Shown one piece after another: positions 1-7,239 of a stretch of 11,561 bases of DNA; the stretch's first letter is position 1; each line of letters opens with the position of its first letter. The notes below the pieces were generated by a model. It made no database searches. It was not told the DNA's origin and saw only the letters and a program-made list of their open reading frames with translations. The translations under genes and the position numbers were made by a program. This DNA is from Hydrogenophaga intermedia (GTDB taxonomy: Bacteria; Pseudomonadota; Gammaproteobacteria; Burkholderiales; Burkholderiaceae_C), in NCBI GenBank assembly GCA_945869245.1, contig CAMBOY010000076.1, forward strand, positions 1 through 11,561. Direction: 5' to 3'.

Positions 1-149
1 CGCTGAAAGACAAGCGGGTGAACATTCGCCTGTCGTCTGGCGACCTGCAAGACATTCAGGTCAAGGCGCTGGAGCAGGGCATGCCGTACCAAACCTTGAT
101 TGCCAGCGTGCTGCACAAGTATGTGACAGGGCGGCTGGCAGAGCGGTGA
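1..149 (+). CDS. CopG-type antitoxin, C-terminal part (5' truncated)
   Basis: The frame is open from the window edge to a TGA at 147-149 and gives about 48 residues. They contain KDKRVNIRLSSGDLQ, then a helix with GMPYQTLIASVLHKY and the end TGRLAER. This ribbon-helix-helix pattern is typical of the C-terminal half of CopG-like antitoxins of type II toxin-antitoxin systems, where it binds the operator DNA and the N-terminal part holds the toxin. In this family the toxin gene usually lies just upstream, which is outside the window. The next gene is convergent, 31 bp away, so this is the last gene of its unit. The family call is from memory of the motif; a stand-alone CopG-like regulator is possible. 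Confidence 0.72.
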   Translation, partial: LKDKRVNIRLSSGDLQDIQVKALEQGMPYQTLIASVLHKYVTGRLAER

Positions 150-180
150 AGGCTGTGCCAGCGTGGGGTGATGGCGGGTC

Positions 181-801
181 TCACGGTAGCGCCTTGCGCA
201 ACCGGAGCATTCCGTAGCTGCGCTCGATGCGCCGGTCGCGCTCCAATTCGGCCAGGGCGCGGTAGAGCGCCTCGTGCGTCACGGCGAGCTGGGCGGCCAG
301 TTGTTTGACAGAGCCGTTGAGCGTGTAGCGGCCCTGGTGGCCTTCGGTGTCGATGAGGTGCAGCACCCTGTCCTGCACCTTGGGCAAGGTCAGGCGTTCA
401 TGGCTCAAGCGCAGTTGGCGCACTTCGGCGCTGAGCATCTGTATCCACCGCACCGAAAAATCGCGGTCGTCGTGCAAGGCCTGGCGCAGCGCCTGCATGG
501 GAATGCGGGTGAGGCGGCTGGGCCGGGTGGTGCGGGCGTCGCAGTGGTAGCGGTCTGAGGTGAGGCTGGCCTCGGCCACAAAGCCGTGTTGGCAGCGCTG
601 CAAGCAGGCCATTTCACCGTTGTGGCCGTGCCGCTCAAGCACCACCTCGCCTTGGGTGACGAAGTGCATCCAGCGCGGCTTTTGCCGGGTCAGAAACAGC
701 ACATCACCTGCGCCCAGGCTGTGGTCTTCACACAGGGCATGGAGCGCAGGGGCGAGCAGTTGGCTCAGCCCATCAGGGGCATACAAGGTGGCACTGGACA
801 T
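181..801 (-). CDS. Crp/Fnr-family transcriptional regulator
   Basis: This 206-residue protein is predicted to be a cytoplasmic dimeric DNA-binding regulator. An N-terminal cyclic-nucleotide-binding-like beta-roll (about residues 25-110) is followed by a long dimerisation helix and a C-terminal winged helix-turn-helix (about 140-203, with SVKQLAAQLAVTHEALYRAL as recognition segment). I chose the ATG at 799-801 rather than the one at 838-840, because AGG lies a few bases upstream and the longer start adds 13 poorly conserved residues. The FNR N-terminal cysteine cluster is absent (Cys at 24, 66, 70, 87), and the cAMP-contact segment of CRP is not recognisable (GFVAEASL at 73-80), so the signal is unknown. 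It is divergent from an exported BudA-like gene, the likely target. A palindrome at 799-818 suggests autoregulation. Confidence 0.88.
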   Translation of the reverse strand: MSSATLYAPDGLSQLLAPALHALCEDHSLGAGDVLFLTRQKPRWMHFVTQGEVVLERHGHNGEMACLQRCQHGFVAEASLTSDRYHCDARTTRPSRLTRIPMQALRQALHDDRDFSVRWIQMLSAEVRQLRLSHERLTLPKVQDRVLHLIDTEGHQGRYTLNGSVKQLAAQLAVTHEALYRALAELERDRRIERSYGMLRLRKALP

Positions 802-818
802 ATGACCTCGATCATATG
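799..818. promoter_or_regulatory. CRP-spaced palindrome over the regulator start codon (candidate operator)
   Basis: CATATGACCTCGATCATATG is a perfect inverted repeat of two 7-bp arms separated by 6 bp. Inner half-sites TATGA-N6-TCATA have the same geometry as the CRP consensus TGTGA-N6-TCACA. The left arm includes the start codon of the Crp/Fnr gene (799-801) and the spacer includes its ribosome binding site. Binding there would be expected to repress the regulator's own expression. The site is about 95 bp upstream of the divergent gene at 912. Function is inferred. Confidence 0.6.
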
Positions 819-911
819 CACAGACCACCCGAACGCGCACACTGCAGCGTCTGATGCCCCACGGCCTGGGCGGCTGTGGGGGCCTGGGATGGGTTTATTG
901 ATGAGGTGACG

Positions 912-1721
912 ATGAACAAGCGGATATGGATGGGCGCGCTGGCGCTGTGGTGCGGCTGGGTGGCGGCGCAACCTGCGGGGCTTGTGCACCATGGCAACTT
1001 CACCGAGATGATGCGCTCGGGTCAGGCCAAGGCCCAGGTGGCTTTGTCGCAGCTGGACAGGGCGCCGGGCACCTGGGGTGTGGGCGCAATGACCGACCTG
1101 AAAGGTGAGGTGATTCAGGTGGACGGGCGGGTTCTGGTGAGCCTGGGCTCAGACCCCGAGGGGCGGGTGGCGGCGCCCGAGCCGAATGCCTCAGCCACGC
1201 TGTGGGCCAGTGCCAAGGTGGCGCAATGGACCCAGGTGACGGTGCCCAGCCACATGGATCAGGCGCAGTTTGAGGCTTTTGTTCAAACACAGGCGCAGGC
1301 CCAGCGGCTGGATCTGCAACAGCCATTTGTGTTTCGGGTGACGGGCGATTACACCCACCTGATTTGGCACGTGGTGACCGGTGAGGCGCCCAAAGGCGGC
1401 GCCGGCGGCCACAGCGCGACAGCCCACGGCGGACACCAGGGCCATGGCGCCGGGCGCGCCAACCACCAGTCGGGCATGAAGCTGTTTCGCCAGCCACGAG
1501 TCAGCGGCCAGTTGGTGGGGGTGTACAGCGGCGCGCAGCTCGAAGGCGTGATTTCACACGGCGGTGAACGCTTTCACTTGCACTACATCGACGACGCCCA
1601 AACGGTGTCTGGCCATGTGGACCAGTACAACGTGCGAGCGGGCGCCACGCTGTGGTTGCCGCAGCGCTTAGCGCAAGTCGCCAGCGTCACAGCCACTCGT
1701 TCGCCTGCGCCAGGGTGGTGA
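912..1721 (+). CDS. Exported acetolactate-decarboxylase-like (BudA-fold) protein with His-rich insertion
   Basis: This 269-residue protein starts at 912, preceded by GAGGTGA at 903-909. Residues 1-22 form a signal peptide (MNKR, hydrophobic WMGALALWCGWVAA, cleavage near AQPA), so it is predicted periplasmic. Known BudA enzymes convert 2-acetolactate to acetoin in the cytoplasm. The BudA-like features are GVGAMTDLKGEVIQVDGR (56-73; E66 matches the conserved Glu) and a C-terminal block with H222, H224 and H235. Their 2- and 11-residue spacing equals that of the BudA zinc ligands. Two differences stand out. A Gly/His-rich insertion (161-188, six His) splits the protein, and the position where BudA has its catalytic Arg (after the strand GDYTHLIW) appears to be H153. 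It may be an enzyme with another substrate or a metal-binding protein. It is divergent from a Crp/Fnr regulator. Its last codons overlap direct repeat copy 1. Confidence 0.75.
   Translation: MNKRIWMGALALWCGWVAAQPAGLVHHGNFTEMMRSGQAKAQVALSQLDRAPGTWGVGAMTDLKGEVIQVDGRVLVSLGSDPEGRVAAPEPNASATLWASAKVAQWTQVTVPSHMDQAQFEAFVQTQAQAQRLDLQQPFVFRVTGDYTHLIWHVVTGEAPKGGAGGHSATAHGGHQGHGAGRANHQSGMKLFRQPRVSGQLVGVYSGAQLEGVISHGGERFHLHYIDDAQTVSGHVDQYNVRAGATLWLPQRLAQVASVTATRSPAPGW
1688..1712. repeat. Imperfect 25-bp direct repeat, copy 1 (left flank of toxin-antitoxin cassette)
   Basis: This copy matches 2340-2364 at 22 of 25 positions; the core CCACTCGTTCGCCTGCGCCA (1693-1712) matches at 19 of 20. It lies in the last codons of the BudA-like gene. 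Read on the minus strand it encodes AQANEWL followed directly by a TGA stop. The same frame at copy 2 is the AQADEWL segment near the C terminus of the photolyase-like protein. Confidence 0.6.
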
Positions 1722-1756
1722 CTGGGGTGAATCGGCTGCAGCAATTTCTGCACCAA

Positions 1757-1788
1757 TGTGGTCTCATTGTAGCTACAATGAGACCACA
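1757..1788. promoter_or_regulatory. Perfect 32-bp palindrome upstream of the antitoxin gene (candidate autoregulatory operator)
   Basis: TGTGGTCTCATTGTAG is followed without a spacer by its exact reverse complement. It ends 19 bp before the preferred antitoxin start at 1808. The hexamer TACAAT (1774-1779) inside it resembles a -10 element, but no good -35 is seen. Antitoxins of the RelB/DinJ family bind palindromes over their own promoter, so this is the expected operator. No T-run follows on either strand, which argues against a terminator. Confidence 0.72.
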
Positions 1789-1807
1789 AAATCCCATGGA
1801 GAAAATC

Positions 1808-2041
1808 ATGATGACTGTGGATGTGCGCGCCCGAGTGGAACCCGAACTCAAGCGCGATGCCGCTGCCGTGCTGGAAGCATCGGGGCTGGATGTGAGCACG
1901 GCGATTCGCCTGTTTTTGCGCAGCGTGGTGGAAACGGGTGGCCTTCCCATGGTCTTGCCCAAAGCCAACGCAACCACTGTGGCTGCGGTCAAGGCCGCCA
2001 AAGCCGGCAAGGCGACCAAGGTGTCGCTGGACGATCTCTGA
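1808..2041 (+). CDS. dinJ: RelB/DinJ-family antitoxin
   Basis: The product has 77 residues beginning MMTVDVRARVEPELKRDA. The N-terminal ribbon-helix-helix (about 1-47: strand TVDVRARV, helix ELKRDAAAVLEASG, then LDVSTAIRLFLRSVVETGGLP) matches the RelB/DinJ pattern. The C-terminal part (AVKAAKAGKATKVSLDDL) would wrap and neutralise the toxin. The start at 1808 is supported by GGAG at 1798-1801 with a 6-nt spacer; ATGs at 1796 and 1811 are in frame and possible. The toxin gene follows after 12 nt, in the usual antitoxin-first order. Expression is probably self-repressed through the 32-bp palindrome just upstream. The module is a type II system; I infer roles in plasmid-like stabilisation or stress only from the family. 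Confidence 0.87.
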   Translation: MMTVDVRARVEPELKRDAAAVLEASGLDVSTAIRLFLRSVVETGGLPMVLPKANATTVAAVKAAKAGKATKVSLDDL

Positions 2042-2053
2042 TCGCCACGGCCT

Positions 2054-2338
2054 ATGCCCAGGGAGTTGAAACAAACCAAGCAGTTCAAATCGGACAAGAA
2101 GCGCATCGAACGCTCGGGCCGACACAACTGGGAAAAAATGCGCGATGTGGTGCGCGAGCTGATGCACGACAGGCCGCTGGCTGATCGCCACCGCGACCAT
2201 GGCTTGACCGGCGACTATGTGGGCACTCGCGAATGCCACATCACGCCGGATTGGCTGCTGATCTACCTTAAAACAGGCGATGCGGAAACAGGGTCGATGA
2301 CGCTGATCCGCACCGGCTCACACAGCGAGTTGTTTTGA
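2054..2338 (+). CDS. yafQ: YafQ-family mRNA interferase toxin
   Basis: This 94-residue protein is full length for the RelE/YafQ superfamily, whose members cleave mRNA on the ribosome. Alignment by eye with E. coli YafQ places all key residues. H49 (RDHGL) matches H50, H62 and D66 (CHITPDWLLIY) match H63 and D67, and H90 (RTGSHSELF) matches H87. R86 and the terminal Phe are also kept, so the toxin appears active and would need the antitoxin encoded 12 nt upstream. The Shine-Dalgarno is weak, which suits low toxin synthesis relative to antitoxin. Its last 21 bp overlap, antisense, the 3' end of the photolyase-like gene, an unusual arrangement likely created by insertion of this cassette. Confidence 0.9.
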   Translation: MPRELKQTKQFKSDKKRIERSGRHNWEKMRDVVRELMHDRPLADRHRDHGLTGDYVGTRECHITPDWLLIYLKTGDAETGSMTLIRTGSHSELF

Positions 2339-3526
2339 ACTCAACCACTCGTCCGCCTGCGCCACACCTTGAGTGGCGCGCTTCCACCACTGTGAAAAAC
2401 TGGTGCACGGCCGCTCCACCAGCGGGAAGGGGCTGGGCTCGGCGTCGAGCTGGGCCAGGGGCGCGAGCCAGCGGCTGATGTGCGGGTCGGCCACGCTGCG
2501 CACCACACGCGCGCTGTGCAGGGCTTGGGCCAAGGTGGTGGCGTCGGTGGCCACGCGCAGCGGGGCCACGTCGGCCATGGCGGCGTCCACCCAGCGCCAG
2601 CGCGCTTCGGGCCAGGGCCAGGCGCTGTGGTGCTCTGTCGGGTAGACGCCCAGCACCAGCGCGTCGGCGCTCAGATCGGCCGGTGGTGGGCGCAGCGCCC
2701 AGGGGTGCACCAGCCACACGGGCCGGCCGGCCACGGCGGCGGCGAGTGCGGCCATATCGGTGTGCTGGGCGCGCAGGTCGGGCGGGGGTTCGCGCAGCAG
2801 CGCGGGCTCGGCTGCGGCGGGCAGGCCGACGCGTGGGGGCGGTGGCAGCGGTCCGCCCCTGGCGATGGCGTCGAGCGCCTCGTAGCTCTGGTCCACCACC
2901 GTGCCTGGGCTGTGCCACGACTCGGGCGCAAAGCGGGCCACGTTGTCGGCGTTGAACAGATAGGGCTTGGCACTGCCGGTGCCGGCCACCCACTGCCAGC
3001 TCAGGTGGTTGCTGGCAAGGTCGCCGTCGCGCAGGTGGGCCACCAGCCAGTCGGCGCCGGCGCGCCAGTGCACCCGGCGCACATGCACCAGATAGCTGGC
3101 CAGCCACATGCGGGCGTGGTTGTGCAGGCTGCCGCTGGCGTACAAGGTGCGCACGGCTTGGTCGATCACTGGCACGCCGGTGCGCGCTTGGCGCACATCG
3201 GCGGGCAGGCTGGGCGCGTAGGCGCCTTCGGGCAATGGCCCGTCGTGCAGCGATTGCAAAATGCCGTCGCCGCGCGTGGCCCACACATGGCGATAAAACG
3301 CGCGCCAGCCCAATTCGTAGACCAGTTTGTGTTCCACCAGCAGCGGCCCGTGCTGCAGCGCAGCGGCCAGCGCCTCGGGCAATGTCAGCAGGCCGTGGGT
3401 GAGGTAAGGCGACAGGCCGGTGACGGCGCCGTCGAGGTGGTTGCGGCTGCGGGCGTAGTCGTGGGGGCGCACGGCGGCGGCGCGTTGCAGCGCGGCGGTG
3501 CGGCTGGGAGGGGTGCTGTCGCTCAT
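2318..3526 (-). CDS. Photolyase/cryptochrome-like FAD-binding protein with FAD domain at the N terminus
   Basis: This 402-residue protein starts at 3526 in an ATGA overlap with the LysR stop codon, so translation is probably coupled. Residues 15-215 are the FAD-binding region of photolyases: LSPYLTHG (38-45), YELGWRAFYRH (70-80), TGVPVIDQAVRTLYASG (116-132), HNHARMWLASYLVH (135-148), DGDLASNHLSWQWVAGTGS (167-185) and KPYLFNADNVARF (187-199). The usual N-terminal antenna domain is missing. Instead a second domain follows a Pro-rich linker (about 227-252). It has a possible alpha/beta segment VWLVHPWAL / ADALVLGVYPTEHHSAW (270-303) and ends PCTSFSQWWKR (373-383). Light-driven DNA repair or photoreception is possible; neither is shown. 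The last seven residues lie antisense within the toxin gene and look acquired. Confidence 0.82.
   Translation of the reverse strand: MSDSTPPSRTAALQRAAAVRPHDYARSRNHLDGAVTGLSPYLTHGLLTLPEALAAALQHGPLLVEHKLVYELGWRAFYRHVWATRGDGILQSLHDGPLPEGAYAPSLPADVRQARTGVPVIDQAVRTLYASGSLHNHARMWLASYLVHVRRVHWRAGADWLVAHLRDGDLASNHLSWQWVAGTGSAKPYLFNADNVARFAPESWHSPGTVVDQSYEALDAIARGGPLPPPPRVGLPAAAEPALLREPPPDLRAQHTDMAALAAAVAGRPVWLVHPWALRPPPADLSADALVLGVYPTEHHSAWPWPEARWRWVDAAMADVAPLRVATDATTLAQALHSARVVRSVADPHISRWLAPLAQLDAEPSPFPLVERPCTSFSQWWKRATQGVAQADEWLSSKQLAV
2340..2364. repeat. Imperfect 25-bp direct repeat, copy 2 (right flank of toxin-antitoxin cassette)
   Basis: This is the partner of 1688-1712, 652 bp away in direct orientation, with core CCACTCGTCCGCCTGCGCCA (2345-2364). 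It begins 2 bp after the toxin stop codon. On the minus strand it encodes AQADEWL of the photolyase-like protein, which then continues for seven more residues (SSKQLAV) into the cassette instead of stopping as at copy 1. Confidence 0.6.
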
Positions 3527-4443
3527 GGCGCGCTGGCCTCCAGGTAAGTGACCAGCTGGCGCGCCGCCGGCGACAGGGGCACGTCGCGCCGCCACACCAG
3601 CGACCAGTGGCGTTCGATGGGAAAGGTGTCGACCGGCAGCTCCACCCAGGGGTGCTGGGCGGCGGGGGTGTCTTGGCCCACGGCCAGGGCCGACACCACC
3701 GCCAGCCCCAGTCCGGCACCCACCGCGTGTTTGATGGCTTCGTTGCTGCCCAGGCTCATGGCCACACGCGGCACAAAGCCGTGGTCGGCGAAATGGCGCT
3801 CGGCCACCAGCCGGGTGCCGCTGCCCACTTCGCGCATGAGCCAACGTTCTTGCGCCAGCTCGGCCAGGGTGATGGGCCGCTGGCTGGCGGCCAACGGGTG
3901 GCTGCGCGGCGCAATCACCACCAGCGGGTTGGCCAAAAAGGGCAGGCTGTGCAGCGGCAGTTCGTCGGGCGGCAGCATCATCACGGCCAGATCGTCGGCC
4001 TGGCGGTGCAGACGGGCAATGACGCGGTCGCGGTTTTCCACCGCGAGGTCGATTTCGATGCCCGGATGCAGGGCGGCAAAAGGCCCCAGCAGGTCGGGCA
4101 CAAAGTACTCGGCGGTGGTGACCGCCGCGATGCGCAGGCGCCCGCGCAACAGGCCGCGCACATCGCCCAGCCGGTCTTCAAACCGCTGCCAGCAGGCGGC
4201 GATGTCGCCCACCGTGGCCTGCAGCGCCTCGCCGGTCGGGGTGAGGCGAATGCCACGGCCCAGCGGCTCAAACAGGGCTTCGCCCACCAGCGCGGCGAGT
4301 TCGCGCAGCTGCACGCTCACCGTGGGTTGGCTCACATGCAGTTCGCGCGCGGCCTGCGTGACCGACATCAGGCGGGCGGTGGCTTCAAAGGCGCGCAGCT
4401 GCTGGGGCGAGATGCGCAACAGGCGTTGGATGGGGGTGGGCAT
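3523..4443 (-). CDS. LysR-family transcriptional regulator (CbbR-like)
   Basis: The 306-residue product has standard LysR length and layout. A winged helix-turn-helix lies at about residues 12-70 (QQLRAFEATARLMSVTQAAR, HVSQPTVSVQLRELA, LFEPLGRGIRLTPTGEAL). A periplasmic-binding-protein-like co-inducer domain follows, from about 95 (LRGRLRIAAVTTAEYFVPDLL) to the end. The HTH resembles the CbbR branch, but the effector cannot be read from sequence. The gene overlaps the photolyase-like gene by 4 bp at its 3' end and is divergent from isocitrate dehydrogenase across an AT-rich spacer, so either or both could be targets. A 16-bp palindrome 18 bp before its start suggests autoregulation. Confidence 0.93.
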   Translation of the reverse strand: MPTPIQRLLRISPQQLRAFEATARLMSVTQAARELHVSQPTVSVQLRELAALVGEALFEPLGRGIRLTPTGEALQATVGDIAACWQRFEDRLGDVRGLLRGRLRIAAVTTAEYFVPDLLGPFAALHPGIEIDLAVENRDRVIARLHRQADDLAVMMLPPDELPLHSLPFLANPLVVIAPRSHPLAASQRPITLAELAQERWLMREVGSGTRLVAERHFADHGFVPRVAMSLGSNEAIKHAVGAGLGLAVVSALAVGQDTPAAQHPWVELPVDTFPIERHWSLVWRRDVPLSPAARQLVTYLEASAP

Positions 4444-4558
4444 GGGTGGCGGGGTGTTTTATAGATTTTGATCTATGTATTGCATAAAAACAAAGAATTT
4501 TTCTTTATGACTCAGCCTGCCTACAGTGCGGCCATTCACCCCCCACGAAGGACAGACG
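4444..4558. promoter_or_regulatory. AT-rich divergent promoter region between lysR and isocitrate dehydrogenase
   Basis: This 115-bp spacer is much richer in A+T than its surroundings and must hold the promoters of both divergent genes. ATAGATTTTGATCTAT (4461-4476) is a perfect repeat of 6-bp arms with a 4-bp spacer; its symmetry is T-N12-A, one longer than the classic LysR T-N11-A. AAAGAATTTTTCTTT (4492-4506) is a second perfect repeat with a 3-bp spacer. A weak candidate promoter for the dehydrogenase is TTGCAT (4480-4485), 17 bp, CTTTAT (4503-4508). On the other strand TATAAA overlaps the first palindrome and could be the lysR -10. Confidence 0.55.
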
Positions 4559-6082
<1,524 letters not shown>

Positions 6083-6085
6083 GCG

Positions 6086-7093
6086 TTAGGCTGGCGCCCA
6101 GAACACGCTGAACCAGCCCTGGTCGTCGCTCCATTCGGTGGGTGCGGCAAAGCCGGCCTGTTGCAGCAGGTCGGCAAAGGCTTCGGGCGTCCATTTGTAG
6201 GAGTTTTCGGTGTGCAGGCGTTCGCCGTCGGCAAAGTGGCGTTCGCCGCCGGGCCAGCGCACGGTTTGTTCGCCTTGGCTGACCAGGTGCATTTCAATGC
6301 GCGATTTCGTTGCGTTGAAACACGCCACATGGGCCCAGCGCGCCGGCGCAAAGTCGCTGCCCAGCAGCTGGTTCACATGCAGCAGCAGGTTGCGGTTGAA
6401 GGCGGCGGTAACGCCCAGCGCGTCGTCGTAGGCGGGCTCCAACATGGCGCGGTCTTTGACGCGGTCCACCCCGATCAGCAGACCACCGCCGGCACCCCCC
6501 TGGGCACACAGGGTGCGCGCTTGGCGCAGCAGGGCCAGTGCCTCGGCGGGACTGAAGTTGCCGATGCTGGAGCCGGGATACAAGACACAGCGCGGCGCTT
6601 GTTGCAAGGCGTGGTCGGTGAGCCAGGCCTGCGCCTCGGGCGGCAAGGCCAGCTCGGCCGAAAAGTCCAGCCCCAGACCCAATATGGGCAGGCTGGGGTG
6701 GCGTTGCTGCAGCGTGCCCAGGGCGTCGCGCAGGTAGTCCACCGAAATGTCGACCGCCACATACGCAGCGGGTGCGAGCACCGGAAACAGGCGCGCGGCC
6801 TTGGCGCAGCTGCCAGCGCCCAAGTCGATCAGCACCGCATGCGGCGGCACGCAGCGCGCCATCGCCGGACCGTGGGCGGCCACGATGGCCGCTTCGGTTC
6901 GGGTGGGGTAGTACTCCTGCAGTTCGGTGATGGCGTCAAATAGGCGCGAGCCCAGCGCGTCGTAAAAGAATTTCGGCGCAGCGTGGGCCGGCTGGGCCAT
7001 CAAGCCGGCTTGCAGCTCGGCACGCAAATCGGCGTTGTTGGTGTGGTGGATTTGTACAAAGTGGGGCGTGGCAACTGGCGGGACGTGGATCAT
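6086..7093 (-). CDS. egtD: L-histidine N-alpha-methyltransferase EgtD (hercynine synthase)
   Basis: The 335-residue cytoplasmic enzyme trimethylates histidine with SAM to give hercynine, precursor of ergothioneine and selenoneine. Family blocks in order are FFYDALGSRLFDAI (42-55), EYYPTRTE (60-67) and the SAM loop LIDLGAGSCAKAARL (88-102). Then come YVAVDIS (111-117), YPGSSIGNFSPAEA (172-185), LLIGVDRVKD (205-214), AYDDALGVTAAFNRNLL (221-237), SRIEMHLVS (264-272) and TENSYKW (295-301). N179, Y222, M268, E296 and S298 fit the histidine-pocket residues of mycobacterial EgtD. No EgtB gene adjoins it; the downstream neighbour is convergent icd and the upstream one is a divergent transporter. No Shine-Dalgarno precedes the ATG at 7091-7093; TTTATA 8 bp upstream hints at a leaderless start. 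M32 is the next in-frame Met but would cut the N-terminal helix. Confidence 0.93.
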   Translation of the reverse strand: MIHVPPVATPHFVQIHHTNNADLRAELQAGLMAQPAHAAPKFFYDALGSRLFDAITELQEYYPTRTEAAIVAAHGPAMARCVPPHAVLIDLGAGSCAKAARLFPVLAPAAYVAVDISVDYLRDALGTLQQRHPSLPILGLGLDFSAELALPPEAQAWLTDHALQQAPRCVLYPGSSIGNFSPAEALALLRQARTLCAQGGAGGGLLIGVDRVKDRAMLEPAYDDALGVTAAFNRNLLLHVNQLLGSDFAPARWAHVACFNATKSRIEMHLVSQGEQTVRWPGGERHFADGERLHTENSYKWTPEAFADLLQQAGFAAPTEWSDDQGWFSVFWAPA

Positions 7094-7239
7094 GCGTGTT
7101 TATAAACCCGACGGTAAAACCGCTTGGTCGCGCCAGCGAGCGCTTTCTTACAGGGGATTGCCCCGAAGCCCGACGCCACAACAAGGCACTGGGCATGGGG
7201 TGTAATACGGCTTCCTTATCCTCCTTGATCGGATACCCC
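7094..7239. promoter_or_regulatory. Divergent spacer between egtD and the ABC transporter operon
   Basis: These 146 bp must carry both promoters. TTTATAAA (7099-7106) is AT-rich and lies directly beside the egtD start. TGTAATAC (7201-7208) resembles an extended -10 for the binding-protein gene, but its -35 is poor. No convincing riboswitch or operator was recognised. Promoter assignments are weak. Confidence 0.35.

Noticed and set aside
1757..1788. 32-bp palindrome as a terminator of the BudA-like gene
   Set aside because: It is followed by A-rich, not T-rich, sequence and lies at the expected antitoxin operator position.
1652..1807. Upstream extension of the antitoxin frame to the ATG at 1652
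   Set aside because: It runs through the BudA-like gene end and the operator palindrome; GGAG supports the start at 1808.
2268..3719. Long minus-strand reading frame of 483 codons, and a plus-strand frame of 355 codons at 2480-3547, over the photolyase-like gene
   Set aside because: Both are Arg/Pro/Ala- or Gly/His/Val-rich shadows of GC-rich codons with no recognisable motifs; the 402-residue frame has clear photolyase motifs.
3527..3844. N-terminal extension of the photolyase-like frame by 106 codons
   Set aside because: It lies inside the LysR coding region, is low-complexity, and the ATGA overlap gives a natural start at 3526.
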